Shown: one piece after another, positions 1 to 7,729 of the stretch
How the letters are laid out: each line of letters begins with the position of its first letter
Position numbering within the stretch: the first letter of the stretch is position 1
Source of the DNA: CAYTID01 sp964437735
Lineage (GTDB): Bacteria; Bacteroidota; Ignavibacteria; UBA10030; BY39
DNA: 11,398 bases
Direction: 5' to 3'
NCBI GenBank assembly: GCA_964437735.1
Contig: CAYTID010000073.1
Span: forward strand, 1 to 11,398
Translations under genes and position numbers: made by a program
The notes under the pieces: generated by a model
The model's input: the letters and a program-made list of their open reading frames with translations, nothing else
Told to the model about the DNA's origin: nothing
Databases searched by the model: none

Positions 1-1
1 G

Positions 2-1147
2 GTAATAATGATTTCAGGACACGGAACAATCGAAACTGCCGTTGAGGCAACAAAATTGGGAGCTTACGATTTTTTGACAAAGCCTTTGGACAGGGATAAA
101 TTACTTATCACACTTAAAAATGCATTAGAGCATAAAAAATTATCCATAGAAATAGAACATATAAAACATAAGTTAGATGAAAAGGAAAATATTTTAGGTG
201 ATAGTGTAAAAATTAAAGAAATTCTGGATATCATCGAACGGATTGCGCCGACCGACTCGCGAGTATTAATAACCGGTGAGAACGGTACCGGCAAAGAGCT
301 TGTTGCAAAGGCAATTCATAAAAAAAGTAAACGCAGCGGCAAAGCGATGATCGAGGTGAATTGTGCCGCAATCCCGACTGAATTGATCGAATCTGAACTT
401 TTCGGACACGAAAGGGGATCGTTTACCGGGGCAACCGTTCAACGGATAGGAAAATTTGAACAGGCAGATGAAGGGACAATTTTTCTTGATGAGATCGGCG
501 ATATGAGCCTGGCGGCACAAGCGAAAGTGCTGAGAACTCTCGAGGAAGGAAAACTCGAACGTGTCGGCGGTAACCGATTGATACCGGTAGATGTCAGGGT
601 AATTGCAGCTACGAATAAAAATCTTTCCGACGAAATAAAAAAAGGAAATTTCAGGGAAGATTTGTATCACAGGTTGAACGTCATACCAATCAATGTTCCG
701 CCGCTGCGTGAGAGACGCACCGATATACCTGTGTTATTAAAGAGTTTTACTGAAGACATTTGTTTAAAAAACGGAATCGCTCCAAAAAATTTTTCCGAAA
801 AAGCAATCAATTATCTCAAAGGACTTGAATGGAGCGGAAATGTCAGGGAGCTGAGAAACATAGTTGAGCGATTGGTAATAATGTCCCGAAGCAATACTGT
901 GGATATCGACACGTTTGAACCCGTAGGATTGAACCAAGGGTCAGAGATTGACGACGTCCTGTTAACAAGTGAATCATTTCAGGATTTTAAAGATAAATCT
1001 GAGGCGATATACATCAAACGCCAGCTGGAATTGCACAATTGGAACATCAGCAAAACTGCTGAAGCCATCGGGATTGAAAGAAGTCATCTTTACAATAAAA
1101 TTAATAAGTACGGATTAGAAAGAAAGAGCGATCCGGGAATATCTTGA
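2..1147 (+). CDS. NtrX-like sigma-54-dependent response regulator (5' end outside window)
   Basis: This is the 3' part of an NtrC-family activator, which remodels sigma-54 RNA polymerase at -24/-12 promoters by ATP hydrolysis. The frame is open to the left edge. The ATG at 8 lies inside the receiver domain (VIMISGHG, then the KPLD conserved-lysine motif), so it is not the true start; the phospho-acceptor Asp lies off the window. The AAA+ domain follows: Walker A GENGTGKE at 275-298, the sigma-54 contact loop as GSFTGA at 416-433 (usually GAFTGA), Walker B GTIFLDEIGD, sensor I (VIAATN), the arginine-finger region (FREDLYHRLNVIPI) and sensor II (GNVRELRN). A C-terminal Fis-type helix-turn-helix (NISKTAEAIGIERSHLYNKI) ends the protein. 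The receiver wording and tail resemble NtrX more than NtrC. Any partner kinase would be to the left. It converges with the minus-strand genes. Confidence 0.93.
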   Translation, partial: VIMISGHGTIETAVEATKLGAYDFLTKPLDRDKLLITLKNALEHKKLSIEIEHIKHKLDEKENILGDSVKIKEILDIIERIAPTDSRVLITGENGTGKELVAKAIHKKSKRSGKAMIEVNCAAIPTELIESELFGHERGSFTGATVQRIGKFEQADEGTIFLDEIGDMSLAAQAKVLRTLEEGKLERVGGNRLIPVDVRVIAATNKNLSDEIKKGNFREDLYHRLNVIPINVPPLRERRTDIPVLLKSFTEDICLKNGIAPKNFSEKAINYLKGLEWSGNVRELRNIVERLVIMSRSNTVDIDTFEPVGLNQGSEIDDVLLTSESFQDFKDKSEAIYIKRQLELHNWNISKTAEAIGIERSHLYNKINKYGLERKSDPGIS

Positions 1148-1151
1148 TATC

Positions 1152-1183
1152 GATAAAAATTCGGTAATAGTTATTTACCGAAT
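1152..1183 (-). terminator. Intrinsic terminator of the kinase/phosphatase operon
   Basis: A perfect 9-bp inverted repeat (1159-1167 with 1175-1183, arms ATTCGGTAA / TTACCGAAT) encloses a 7-nt loop. Read on the minus strand, the stem is followed directly by a T-rich tract (rc of 1154-1161), the layout of a Rho-independent terminator. The upstream arm lies inside the last codons of the receiver-SpoIIE gene, and its TAA stop is at the arm/loop junction. On the plus strand no T-run follows, so it would be weak for the converging NtrX-like gene. Confidence 0.7.
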
Positions 1184-2373
1184 CCGTTATAGCGCAACAC
1201 CATCATAGTAATATCATCTCCCTGCGGCATACCATCGGTAAATGATTTTAAGTGATCCAAAATGCACTCAGTTACCTGTTCCGGAGAACTACCGTTAATA
1301 TTTTTCAAACAGTCGGTCAATCTCAAGTCTCCATAAAATGCATTATGATTATCGCGAGCCTCTGTTACTCCGTCGGTATATAAGAAAATACTATCTCCCG
1401 GATTCAAATTATTTTTTTCGATATTATACTCAACACTATCGAGCAATCCAAGTAAAAGTCCCCCCTCTTTGCCTAATTGCTCGTAGCTTCCATTTGCTCT
1501 TAACAAATACGGAAAACAATGTCCTCCGTTACTGTAGTGAAATTCTCCCGATGGTATGTCGAGAATACCGTAAAATACCGTAACAAATTTTGAGTTTTCT
1601 GATTCTGGTAACAACAGTCGATTGAGTTTATTCAGACATTCGGCAGGATTGGCTACCTGACATGCGGTGACTTTAAGTAGAGTTCTGCACATCGCCATAA
1701 ATATTGCCGCCGGTATACCTTTACCCTCAACGTCTCCTATCACTAAACCAAGCTTGTTTTCATCGAGCATGAAAAAATCATAAAAATCACCTCCGATTTT
1801 TTTTGCCGGAACCATTCGAGCATATAGATCAAACTGATTTCTTTCCGGGAATGGGGGGAAGTTACGGGGAAGAATTTTATTTTGTATCTGCGCAGCAAGG
1901 TTTAGTTCATGCTCAACCGCAGTCAATTCCTTTTGTATACGTAACGAATCTTGGATTAATAAGAGCTCTCCAAAGGTTCTATCGATAGTTAATTGCAAAT
2001 CGGTAAAATCAATCGGCTTCATTACAAAATCAAAGGCACCGTAATTCATAGCTTTTCGTATATTTTCCATATCGCCGTAAGCCGTTACAATAATTGTTTT
2101 TATCAGTTGATTATCCAACTTTTTAATTTTTTGAAGAAGTGTAAAACCATCCATAATCGGCATATTAATATCCGATAAAATTATATTGATGTCGGTGTAC
2201 TTAACAATTTTATTGAATGCTTCTTCCCCGTTTTGGGCAAATTCGAGTATGTATTTTTTATCCTGAATTTGTTTGCGAAATTTATTTTTCACAAGCAATT
2301 CCATATCTGCTTCGTCGTCAACTACCAATAGTTTGATAGGACTTGCAGGTATTTGGTTGATTTTTTTAACCAT
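1171..2373 (-). CDS. Response regulator with SpoIIE/RsbU-type PP2C phosphatase output
   Basis: A 400-residue two-domain protein. The receiver (about 13-135) has acidic D19/D20, phospho-acceptor D68 (SDINMP), T97 and K119 (KPID). A helical linker (about 140-168, ending AAQIQNKILP) is typical of RsbU-like phosphatases. The SpoIIE domain (about 180-395) keeps the expected metal-binding acids: D196 (GGDFYD), D214 (GDVEGKG), D334 (YTDGVTEA) and D386/D387 (GDDIT). The usual NAGH motif reads NGGHCFP at 282-288. Proteins of this family dephosphorylate a Ser/Thr on an anti-sigma-factor antagonist under receiver control; the target here is unknown and no such gene is in the window. There is no transmembrane segment, so it is cytosolic. 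It starts 9 bp after the propeller kinase stop, so the kinase is its probable phosphodonor. No clear Shine-Dalgarno sequence precedes the ATG. Confidence 0.95.
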   Translation of the reverse strand: MVKKINQIPASPIKLLVVDDEADMELLVKNKFRKQIQDKKYILEFAQNGEEAFNKIVKYTDINIILSDINMPIMDGFTLLQKIKKLDNQLIKTIIVTAYGDMENIRKAMNYGAFDFVMKPIDFTDLQLTIDRTFGELLLIQDSLRIQKELTAVEHELNLAAQIQNKILPRNFPPFPERNQFDLYARMVPAKKIGGDFYDFFMLDENKLGLVIGDVEGKGIPAAIFMAMCRTLLKVTACQVANPAECLNKLNRLLLPESENSKFVTVFYGILDIPSGEFHYSNGGHCFPYLLRANGSYEQLGKEGGLLLGLLDSVEYNIEKNNLNPGDSIFLYTDGVTEARDNHNAFYGDLRLTDCLKNINGSSPEQVTECILDHLKSFTDGMPQGDDITMMVLRYNGFGK

Positions 2374-2382
2374 AAGTTTATT

Positions 2383-5300
2383 TTAACTCTGATTAATGCT
2401 TGTTTCAAAGGTAACACCATTTTTAGGTAGAAAAATCACGAACTCAGTAAATTCTCCTTCTTTGGAACTTACTTTAATGTCGCCTTTATGCCCACTGACT
2501 ATTGTTTCATAACTTAAAGACAAACCAAGACCGGTTCCGACACCTGGCGGTTTTGTTGTAAAAAATGGATTAAAAATTTTATCCATAATTGTTTCGGGAA
2601 TACCAGTACCGTTATCTTTTATGGATATTTCAACTTTATCATCCAGATCTTTAGTTTTAACCGTTACAACCGGTTCAAAACCGTTATGTTTTATTTTTTT
2701 CATTTCGTAAGCAGCATAGCATGCATTCTGAACAATGTTTAAAATAGCCCGGCAAATATTTTGAGGCACAACGTTTATTTTACCGATTGTCTGATCATAA
2801 TCGGTGTCTATTCGCACAAAAATATTTTTATTTTGTGTTCTAAAACCCTGATATGCCAGATTTGCATATTCTGAAATTAAAGAATTTATATCCGTTAACC
2901 TGGGCTCGCCGGGTTTACCCCGTGAATGTAAAAGCATACCTTTGATAATACTGTCGGCACGGTTTCCGTGTTCATTAATTTTCTTGACGGTCTGTTCCAA
3001 TTCAAATAAAACCGAATCGATTGATTTACACGATTCAGAATCAAGGGACTTTTTCTGTTTATTTATTTCACGCTGTAAATCATCTATCAGGCCGACTGAT
3101 GATTCAGCAAAATTTGTAATAAAGTTTAGAGGATTCTTTATCTCGTGTGCAACTCCGGTAGTAATTTGACTGAGTGAAAGCATCTTTTCAGAAAATATCA
3201 ATTGATTTTGAGTTTCATGGAGTTCCTTCAATGCATATTCAGCCTGGTTACGGGATTGCTGAGCCTTTATCAGAGCTGTTTCTGTTTTTTCTTTTTCGTT
3301 TTGTATCATTTGTGTTTTTTCTCTGACAATTTTTTCCAGATCAACCTGCTGCGTCTTCAGCTGTCGCACTCTGAGTGCGTAAATCCCGGGTCCGATGAAA
3401 ATAAACGCAAACAAACATAAGGCGATAAACCAGGACTGCTGATAAAAAAACGGTTCCAGAGTAAAATTAAAAGCTGCCCCTGCGCTGTTCCACACTCCAT
3501 CGCTATTTGATGCCGTTACCATAAATTTATAATTCCCGGGCGGAATGTGTGTATAATATGCAACCCGTCGTGTACCTGCATTTATCCAATCATTATCGAA
3601 TCCTTCCAGTTTATATTTGTAAAAAACTTTCTCCGGACCAATAAATGTGATTCCCGCATAATGGAATTCAAATTTCTCGCTACCCGGGGATAAATTCAGT
3701 TCACCTGAAGTATTTTTTAATTCATTATTTACGATGAACTGTTCAATTACTACCGGCGGCGGAATCAAATTAATTTCGATATTCCGGGAATCAATAATTG
3801 CAACTCCCTTTACAGTCGCAAAACATAATTGACCCGATTTGGTTTTCCATGCTGAGGGCTGAACGCCCCCATTGCATTCCCTGCTTTTCATACCATCGGT
3901 TGTACCATACGAAATTGACTTTATCGATGAAATTTTCCCGTCGGCAAAATCGTTGAGATCTTTCTTACCCACACGGTAAATTCCTTTATTACAACTCATC
4001 CATAAATTTTCCCGTCCATCCTCTAAAATTACATAAACATTATAATCAAAAAGTCCGTTATCGGGATTATATTTTGTAAATTTATCTCCCTTAAGTCTGT
4101 TTAATCCGCCTCCGGCCGTTCCTATCCACAAAGAACTATCGCTATCTTCGTATAAAGCAAATATATAATTACTCGATAATCCATCCGAAGCATCATAATT
4201 AGTAAATTTCCCGTCGGTAAACCGACTTAAACCCTTATTCGTACCAATCCAAATATTATTTTGCCTATCTTCATATATTACATATATAGTGTTGCTGATT
4301 AATCCGTCTTTCTTAAAAAAACTTTCGAATCTTCCGTTTATTAATCGACTTAAACCATTGCGCGTTCCAATCCATAAATTTCCTTTATTATCTTCGGTGA
4401 GGGCTGTAATATTTTTATTTGCTATTCCGTCTTTTATTGAATGGTTCTTAAAATTTCCATTATTAAATTCGTATAAACCATTCGAAGTACCAATCCATAA
4501 ATTTTTATTTCGATCTTCCAAAATCGGTCCGATAGTATTGGCTGATATTCCACTTTCAGTTTTAAATACTTTAATTTTCCCGGATTTATATCTGCTTAAG
4601 CTGCCATTTACAGTCCCGATCCAAAGGAAACCATCCGAGTCTTCATAAACTGTATTTACCATATTATGCGAAAGTCCGTCTTTAACGGTAATAGTCTCAA
4701 ATTTCGCATCCCTTAATCTGGTTAATCCTCCCCCGTATGTTCCGAACCAAAGATTACCCTCCCGATCCTCAAGAACTGACTTCACATTGTTTTCGGATAG
4801 ACCGTTTTGAGTTGAAAATATTTCAAACTTTCCGTTTTTAAACCTTTGTATTCCCTTGCCGTCTGTGATGATCCACAGATTATTATCTTTGTCCTCGAAA
4901 ATCTTTCTGACACTATTATCAGTATTTTGATTTTTATAGACGGTAAACTTTCCGTTTTGAAATTTATTTATACCATCGCTTGTCCCGAACCAGAGATTCC
5001 CTCTTTTATCCTGATAAACATCTGTAACAGTATTGTGCGATAAACCATTTATTTTTGTATAGGTGATTATTTTTCCATCTTTGTAATAATTTAAACCCCT
5101 TGCGGTCGGTATCCATAGCCCTTTATTGTTATCTTCATATACACGCCCTACTGAATCACTCGCAAGCCCATTTTCAGAATTTAACTTTTTAAATATCCCG
5201 CCTTCGTAATATCCCAATCCCCGACGTGACGACATCCAAAGCACGTCATTGTTATCTACAAAAAGCGACGTGATGGAGTCAGAAACTAAGCCGTTGTCGC

Positions 5301-5826
5301 TTGTAAAAGTTTCGAATGTTTCACCGTTAAAACGGCTTAATCCCTTTTGTGTCGATATCCATATATTGTTTTGATTATCGTGTGTAAGAGCTAATATTGT
5401 GTTGCTCGGCAGTTCACTATTAGTATATGTGCGGAATTTCCCATCCTTCAGGCGTGTTATCCCGACATTGTCAATCGTCCGAATCCAAATACTCCCTTCT
5501 TTGTCTTCATGCAGATTGATGATATGATGACTTAGCAGTTCTTTTGTGTTGCTTCTGTCAAAAACGGTAAACTTTAAACCATCAAAGCGAACCAGTCCAT
5601 CCTGTGTTGCGAACCAAATATAACCTTCACGAGTTTGAATAATTGATTCAACAGAATTTTGCGGCAATCCGTTATCTGTTGAATATATTTCACAAATGTA
5701 TTGATGTATATTTTTATCCGGATCGAGTGAAAACGCATCCCGGTTTAAAGTTATCAAACTTAAAGAACATGACAAAATCAAAAGCGCAATTTTTTTTAAT
5801 TTGAATTGCCTTATATATAATAACAT
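2383..5826 (-). CDS. Reg_prop beta-propeller sensor histidine kinase
   Basis: A 1147-residue membrane sensor. It has an N-terminal signal/anchor (about 10-34) and 14 Reg_prop blades, each with a conserved Trp (W71 to W609, mean spacing about 41 residues, motif like NLWIGTxxGLxRF.G). A degenerate 15th unit (QLCFATVKG, near 665-673), a Y_Y_Y domain (about 720-782), one transmembrane helix (about 799-818) and a long charged coiled coil (about 819-883) follow. The HisKA domain has H894 in GVAHEIKNPL. The ATPase domain has an N box (NIVQNACYAA, near 1028), G1 DNGTGIPE and G2 GTGLGLSLS. Fourteen blades fit two seven-bladed periplasmic propellers, as in Bacteroidota hybrid two-component systems that sense glycans. 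Unlike those, it has no receiver and no AraC-type DNA-binding domain, so its output must be a separate protein, most likely the receiver-phosphatase 9 bp downstream. The ligand cannot be read from sequence. Confidence 0.95.
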   Translation of the reverse strand: MLLYIRQFKLKKIALLILSCSLSLITLNRDAFSLDPDKNIHQYICEIYSTDNGLPQNSVESIIQTREGYIWFATQDGLVRFDGLKFTVFDRSNTKELLSHHIINLHEDKEGSIWIRTIDNVGITRLKDGKFRTYTNSELPSNTILALTHDNQNNIWISTQKGLSRFNGETFETFTSDNGLVSDSITSLFVDNNDVLWMSSRRGLGYYEGGIFKKLNSENGLASDSVGRVYEDNNKGLWIPTARGLNYYKDGKIITYTKINGLSHNTVTDVYQDKRGNLWFGTSDGINKFQNGKFTVYKNQNTDNSVRKIFEDKDNNLWIITDGKGIQRFKNGKFEIFSTQNGLSENNVKSVLEDREGNLWFGTYGGGLTRLRDAKFETITVKDGLSHNMVNTVYEDSDGFLWIGTVNGSLSRYKSGKIKVFKTESGISANTIGPILEDRNKNLWIGTSNGLYEFNNGNFKNHSIKDGIANKNITALTEDNKGNLWIGTRNGLSRLINGRFESFFKKDGLISNTIYVIYEDRQNNIWIGTNKGLSRFTDGKFTNYDASDGLSSNYIFALYEDSDSSLWIGTAGGGLNRLKGDKFTKYNPDNGLFDYNVYVILEDGRENLWMSCNKGIYRVGKKDLNDFADGKISSIKSISYGTTDGMKSRECNGGVQPSAWKTKSGQLCFATVKGVAIIDSRNIEINLIPPPVVIEQFIVNNELKNTSGELNLSPGSEKFEFHYAGITFIGPEKVFYKYKLEGFDNDWINAGTRRVAYYTHIPPGNYKFMVTASNSDGVWNSAGAAFNFTLEPFFYQQSWFIALCLFAFIFIGPGIYALRVRQLKTQQVDLEKIVREKTQMIQNEKEKTETALIKAQQSRNQAEYALKELHETQNQLIFSEKMLSLSQITTGVAHEIKNPLNFITNFAESSVGLIDDLQREINKQKKSLDSESCKSIDSVLFELEQTVKKINEHGNRADSIIKGMLLHSRGKPGEPRLTDINSLISEYANLAYQGFRTQNKNIFVRIDTDYDQTIGKINVVPQNICRAILNIVQNACYAAYEMKKIKHNGFEPVVTVKTKDLDDKVEISIKDNGTGIPETIMDKIFNPFFTTKPPGVGTGLGLSLSYETIVSGHKGDIKVSSKEGEFTEFVIFLPKNGVTFETSINQS
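3990..5640 (-). repeat. Tandem Reg_prop blade-coding repeats (14 units)
   Basis: Imperfect tandem repeats with a period of about 124 bp lie within the kinase gene. On the plus strand they show as recurring 'accaatccataaat'-like blocks, which are the reverse complement of the codons for the N-L-W-I-G-T core. They encode propeller blades and are diverged at DNA level, so this is a protein repeat and not a satellite or CRISPR array. Confidence 0.9.
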
Positions 5827-5929
5827 TTTTCATTTTTCTATTCATTGATAAAATCAAATAAAACAATCTCCAATCAAGATACAACACATAAATATGTAGT
5901 TATAGATTTTTTTTTGAATGGAATAGATT
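5827..5929. other. 103-bp gap between the SDR gene and the propeller kinase
   Basis: This is the largest non-coding gap in the window and the natural place for a promoter of the kinase/phosphatase pair. It is strongly AT-rich, with a run of nine T (5907-5915, + strand) and a 12-bp near-palindrome ACATA-AA-TATGT at 5886-5897. No hairpin with a downstream T-run on the minus strand is visible after the SDR gene, so read-through from upstream is possible. No convincing -35/-10 pair or Bacteroidota-type TAnnTTTG box was found. Confidence 0.5.
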
Positions 5930-6712
5930 TCACCATTTTCGGTGTAATTTCATAACAATAGTGGATATTAATTTATTAGGCAACATTCTGACCATAAATA
6001 CAAAAAATTTATTTATTATCCCTTGAATTGCCACAGTTTTCCTTATCATCAGCGATTTTATTCCATACATTGCGAATTCCTCTGAACTTGAAAACCTGAG
6101 TAATTTCATTAATCTTGAATCGTGAATACCCGCTGTTTTTTGAAATTCGGAAACTGTCGGTCCCGGACATAAAGCCGTCACACTTACCCCGGTTCCGTGT
6201 AATTCTTTTGATATGGCTTCTGAAAAAGATTGAACATACGCTTTGGACGCATAATAAACTGCCATTAGGGGCCCGGGCTGAAATGCGGCAATGGAGGATA
6301 CATTTAATATCTTTCCACTTCCTCTTTCGGCCATATCTTGAACAAATAGTTTTGTCATGTGGGTTAATGCAAGAATGTTTACGCATGTAATATTTTTTTC
6401 GCATTCCCAGTTGTTCTCATAGAACAAACCTGATGTCCCCAAGCCTGCGTTGTTAATCAATATTTCAACCTGCACATTAGCTTCTTTCAACTCCTTGTAA
6501 ATTTCTTCGGAAGCTTCCATTCTTGCTAAATCTTTTATAATGATTTTTACTTTAATTCCATATTCTTTTTCCAGATCAACTTTCAGATTATTAAGTATCT
6601 CAGTACTTCTCGCCACTAAAATCAAGTTAAAACCCTTGCGGGCAAATAATTTTGCAAACTCGTAACCGATACCGCTCGATGCTCCTGTTATTAATACGTT
6701 CTTAGTTTTCAT
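5930..6712 (-). CDS. Classical short-chain dehydrogenase/reductase (SDR)
   Basis: A 260-residue NAD(P)(H)-dependent oxidoreductase with a Rossmann fold. The cofactor-binding motif TGASSGIG is at residues 9-16, NNAG at 87-90, the catalytic Asn probably N112 (VNILALTH), Ser S140 (NVSS) and the YxxxK pair Y153/K157 (YYASK). CPGP follows at 182-185. The length matches classical SDRs. The 'GASSGIGYEFA' opening with an early 'LILVAR' strand resembles the DltE/YqjQ-like group, whose substrates are mostly unknown, so no substrate is assigned. It lies 18 bp after the glycosyltransferase gene on the same strand, which suggests co-transcription but does not prove a shared pathway. An AGGA sits 11 nt upstream of the ATG, a longer spacing than ideal. 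Confidence 0.93.
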   Translation of the reverse strand: MKTKNVLITGASSGIGYEFAKLFARKGFNLILVARSTEILNNLKVDLEKEYGIKVKIIIKDLARMEASEEIYKELKEANVQVEILINNAGLGTSGLFYENNWECEKNITCVNILALTHMTKLFVQDMAERGSGKILNVSSIAAFQPGPLMAVYYASKAYVQSFSEAISKELHGTGVSVTALCPGPTVSEFQKTAGIHDSRLMKLLRFSSSEEFAMYGIKSLMIRKTVAIQGIINKFFVFMVRMLPNKLISTIVMKLHRKW

Positions 6713-6730
6713 TAACTTGTTCTATCCTAT

Positions 6731-7369
6731 TTAAATGTTATTGCAAATACTATCGTCTGTTTCGCGATGATAAATATATGTCTGAAAATTAACTTTTGTT
6801 ACGATAAATTTTTCTTTTACCCGCTCGAAAAATTCATACTCTTCGCTGTAATCCAGGTTGGTAAATCCTTCCATTTTTATAAAAACCTTACGCTTGCCGA
6901 AAAAAGTGCCGCCGATAATACACTCGGAGAGATGAATCAGATTATTCATATTGTTTCTGTCCTTAACGAAAGGATTTCCGGTTATTTCAACACCTCCGTG
7001 CAACAAATCTGTTCCCCGATTATTTTCTAAATATTTTACCCTTAATGCAATATGGTCCGGCTTGTATTCGTCATCGCTATCGAGAAAGGTAATAAATTTT
7101 CCGACTGACGCTTGAATGGCGGAATTTCTCGACAACGGAGCATTACGATTTTTATGCTTTATATATTTAATGCTATCATATTTATTCAAATAAGAATTAA
7201 CAATATTAAAAGTATTGTCGGTGCTTCCGTCATCGACGATAATTAATTCCCAGAATTTATAACTCTGATCTAAAACCGACTCAATACTTCGTTCAAGAAA
7301 TTTTGCCCTGTTATAAGCTGGCATAATTACCGAAACTATAGGATGGAAATGTTTATATATTTTTATCAT
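6731..7369 (-). CDS. Family 2 glycosyltransferase (GT-A fold)
   Basis: A 212-residue protein with the GT2 pattern: N-terminal VSVIMPAYNR (12-21), the nucleotide-binding VDDGSTD (45-51) and a DXD-type metal-binding motif LDSDDE (96-101). A likely catalytic acidic segment (YSEEYEFFER, 174-183) and a C-terminal YHRETDDSI follow. It should transfer a sugar from a nucleotide-sugar donor to a glycan, lipid or protein acceptor; donor and acceptor cannot be deduced. It is shorter than many GT2 enzymes and has no transmembrane helix, so it is probably cytosolic or membrane-peripheral. Its ATG overlaps the TAA of the dehydratase gene by 1 nt (TAATG), a strong sign of translational coupling although the functions look unrelated. 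Confidence 0.92.
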   Translation of the reverse strand: MIKIYKHFHPIVSVIMPAYNRAKFLERSIESVLDQSYKFWELIIVDDGSTDNTFNIVNSYLNKYDSIKYIKHKNRNAPLSRNSAIQASVGKFITFLDSDDEYKPDHIALRVKYLENNRGTDLLHGGVEITGNPFVKDRNNMNNLIHLSECIIGGTFFGKRKVFIKMEGFTNLDYSEEYEFFERVKEKFIVTKVNFQTYIYHRETDDSICNNI

Positions 7370-7701
7370 TACATCTCAATCCGGTCAACCTTAGATGCCA
7401 GAATAAAATCGTTGATTGATAATCCTCCGATTGCATGAGTAGAGAGAATTATTTTTACTTTATTCCATCCGTGAAGCAATATGTCGGGATGGTGTCCTTC
7501 CTCTTCAGCTATTATCCCTATTTTGTTTATAAAATCCAAAGCTGATTGAAAATCGTTCATAACAAAATTCTTTTCTATAGATTTATTTTCAACTACTTCC
7601 CAATTATTTATCATTTCAAGATATTTGATAAATTCTTCCGGTTTCAAAGGATCGACACCGCCTTCACAAGGGGCACATTTTTTTAAGTGTAAATTTTCCA
7701 T
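7369..7701 (-). CDS. Pterin-4a-carbinolamine dehydratase (4a-hydroxytetrahydrobiopterin dehydratase)
   Basis: A 110-residue protein of normal family length. The family signature is clear: CAPCEGGVDPL near the N terminus (9-19), EEEGHHPDI with H70/H71/P72/D73, and H89 in LSTHAIGGLS followed by NDFILA. The His residues are those used to dehydrate 4a-hydroxy-tetrahydropterin, which regenerates the cofactor of aromatic amino acid hydroxylases. No hydroxylase gene is visible here, so the physiological pterin is open; roles in phenylalanine/tyrosine hydroxylation or molybdopterin metabolism are both described for the family. A good ribosome binding site (AGGA, 5 nt spacing) supports the ATG. The glycosyltransferase begins at its stop codon, and rlmB lies 65 bp upstream. 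Confidence 0.95.
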   Translation of the reverse strand: MENLHLKKCAPCEGGVDPLKPEEFIKYLEMINNWEVVENKSIEKNFVMNDFQSALDFINKIGIIAEEEGHHPDILLHGWNKVKIILSTHAIGGLSINDFILASKVDRIEM

Positions 7702-7706
7702 GATTT

Positions 7707-7710
7707 TCCT
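7707..7710 (-). promoter_or_regulatory. Shine-Dalgarno site of the pterin dehydratase gene
   Basis: AGGA (within ACAGGAAA) lies 5 nt before the ATG at 7701. The same ACAGGAAA context and spacing precede hisS, so these two genes appear to use classical Shine-Dalgarno initiation, while lgt, the kinase and the phosphatase show no clear site. Confidence 0.6.
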
Positions 7711-7729
7711 GTTTAAAAAGGATAACTGA

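Noticed and set aside
266..670. A 134-residue open frame on the minus strand opposite the NtrX-like AAA+ domain
   Set aside because: The plus-strand frame carries all AAA+ motifs; the reverse frame is a shadow without recognisable features.
4289..4648. A 119-residue open frame on the plus strand opposite the kinase gene
   Set aside because: It is antisense to the Reg_prop repeats, whose repetitive codons keep the opposite frame open; its own sequence repeats with the same period and matches no family.
3990..5640. Periodic repeats considered as a CRISPR array or satellite
   Set aside because: The period of about 124 bp, the sequence divergence and the uninterrupted open frame show that they encode propeller blades.
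5840..5885. Possible -35/-10 or TAnnTTTG promoter before the kinase gene
   Set aside because: Only partial matches (for example TTGATT, TATCTTGA) occur in very AT-rich DNA, with no spacing better than chance.
6009..6404. A 131-residue open frame on the same strand as the SDR gene, in another frame
   Set aside because: It lies wholly inside the SDR gene, which has the complete catalytic motif set; the alternative translation is Cys/Arg-rich and unstructured.
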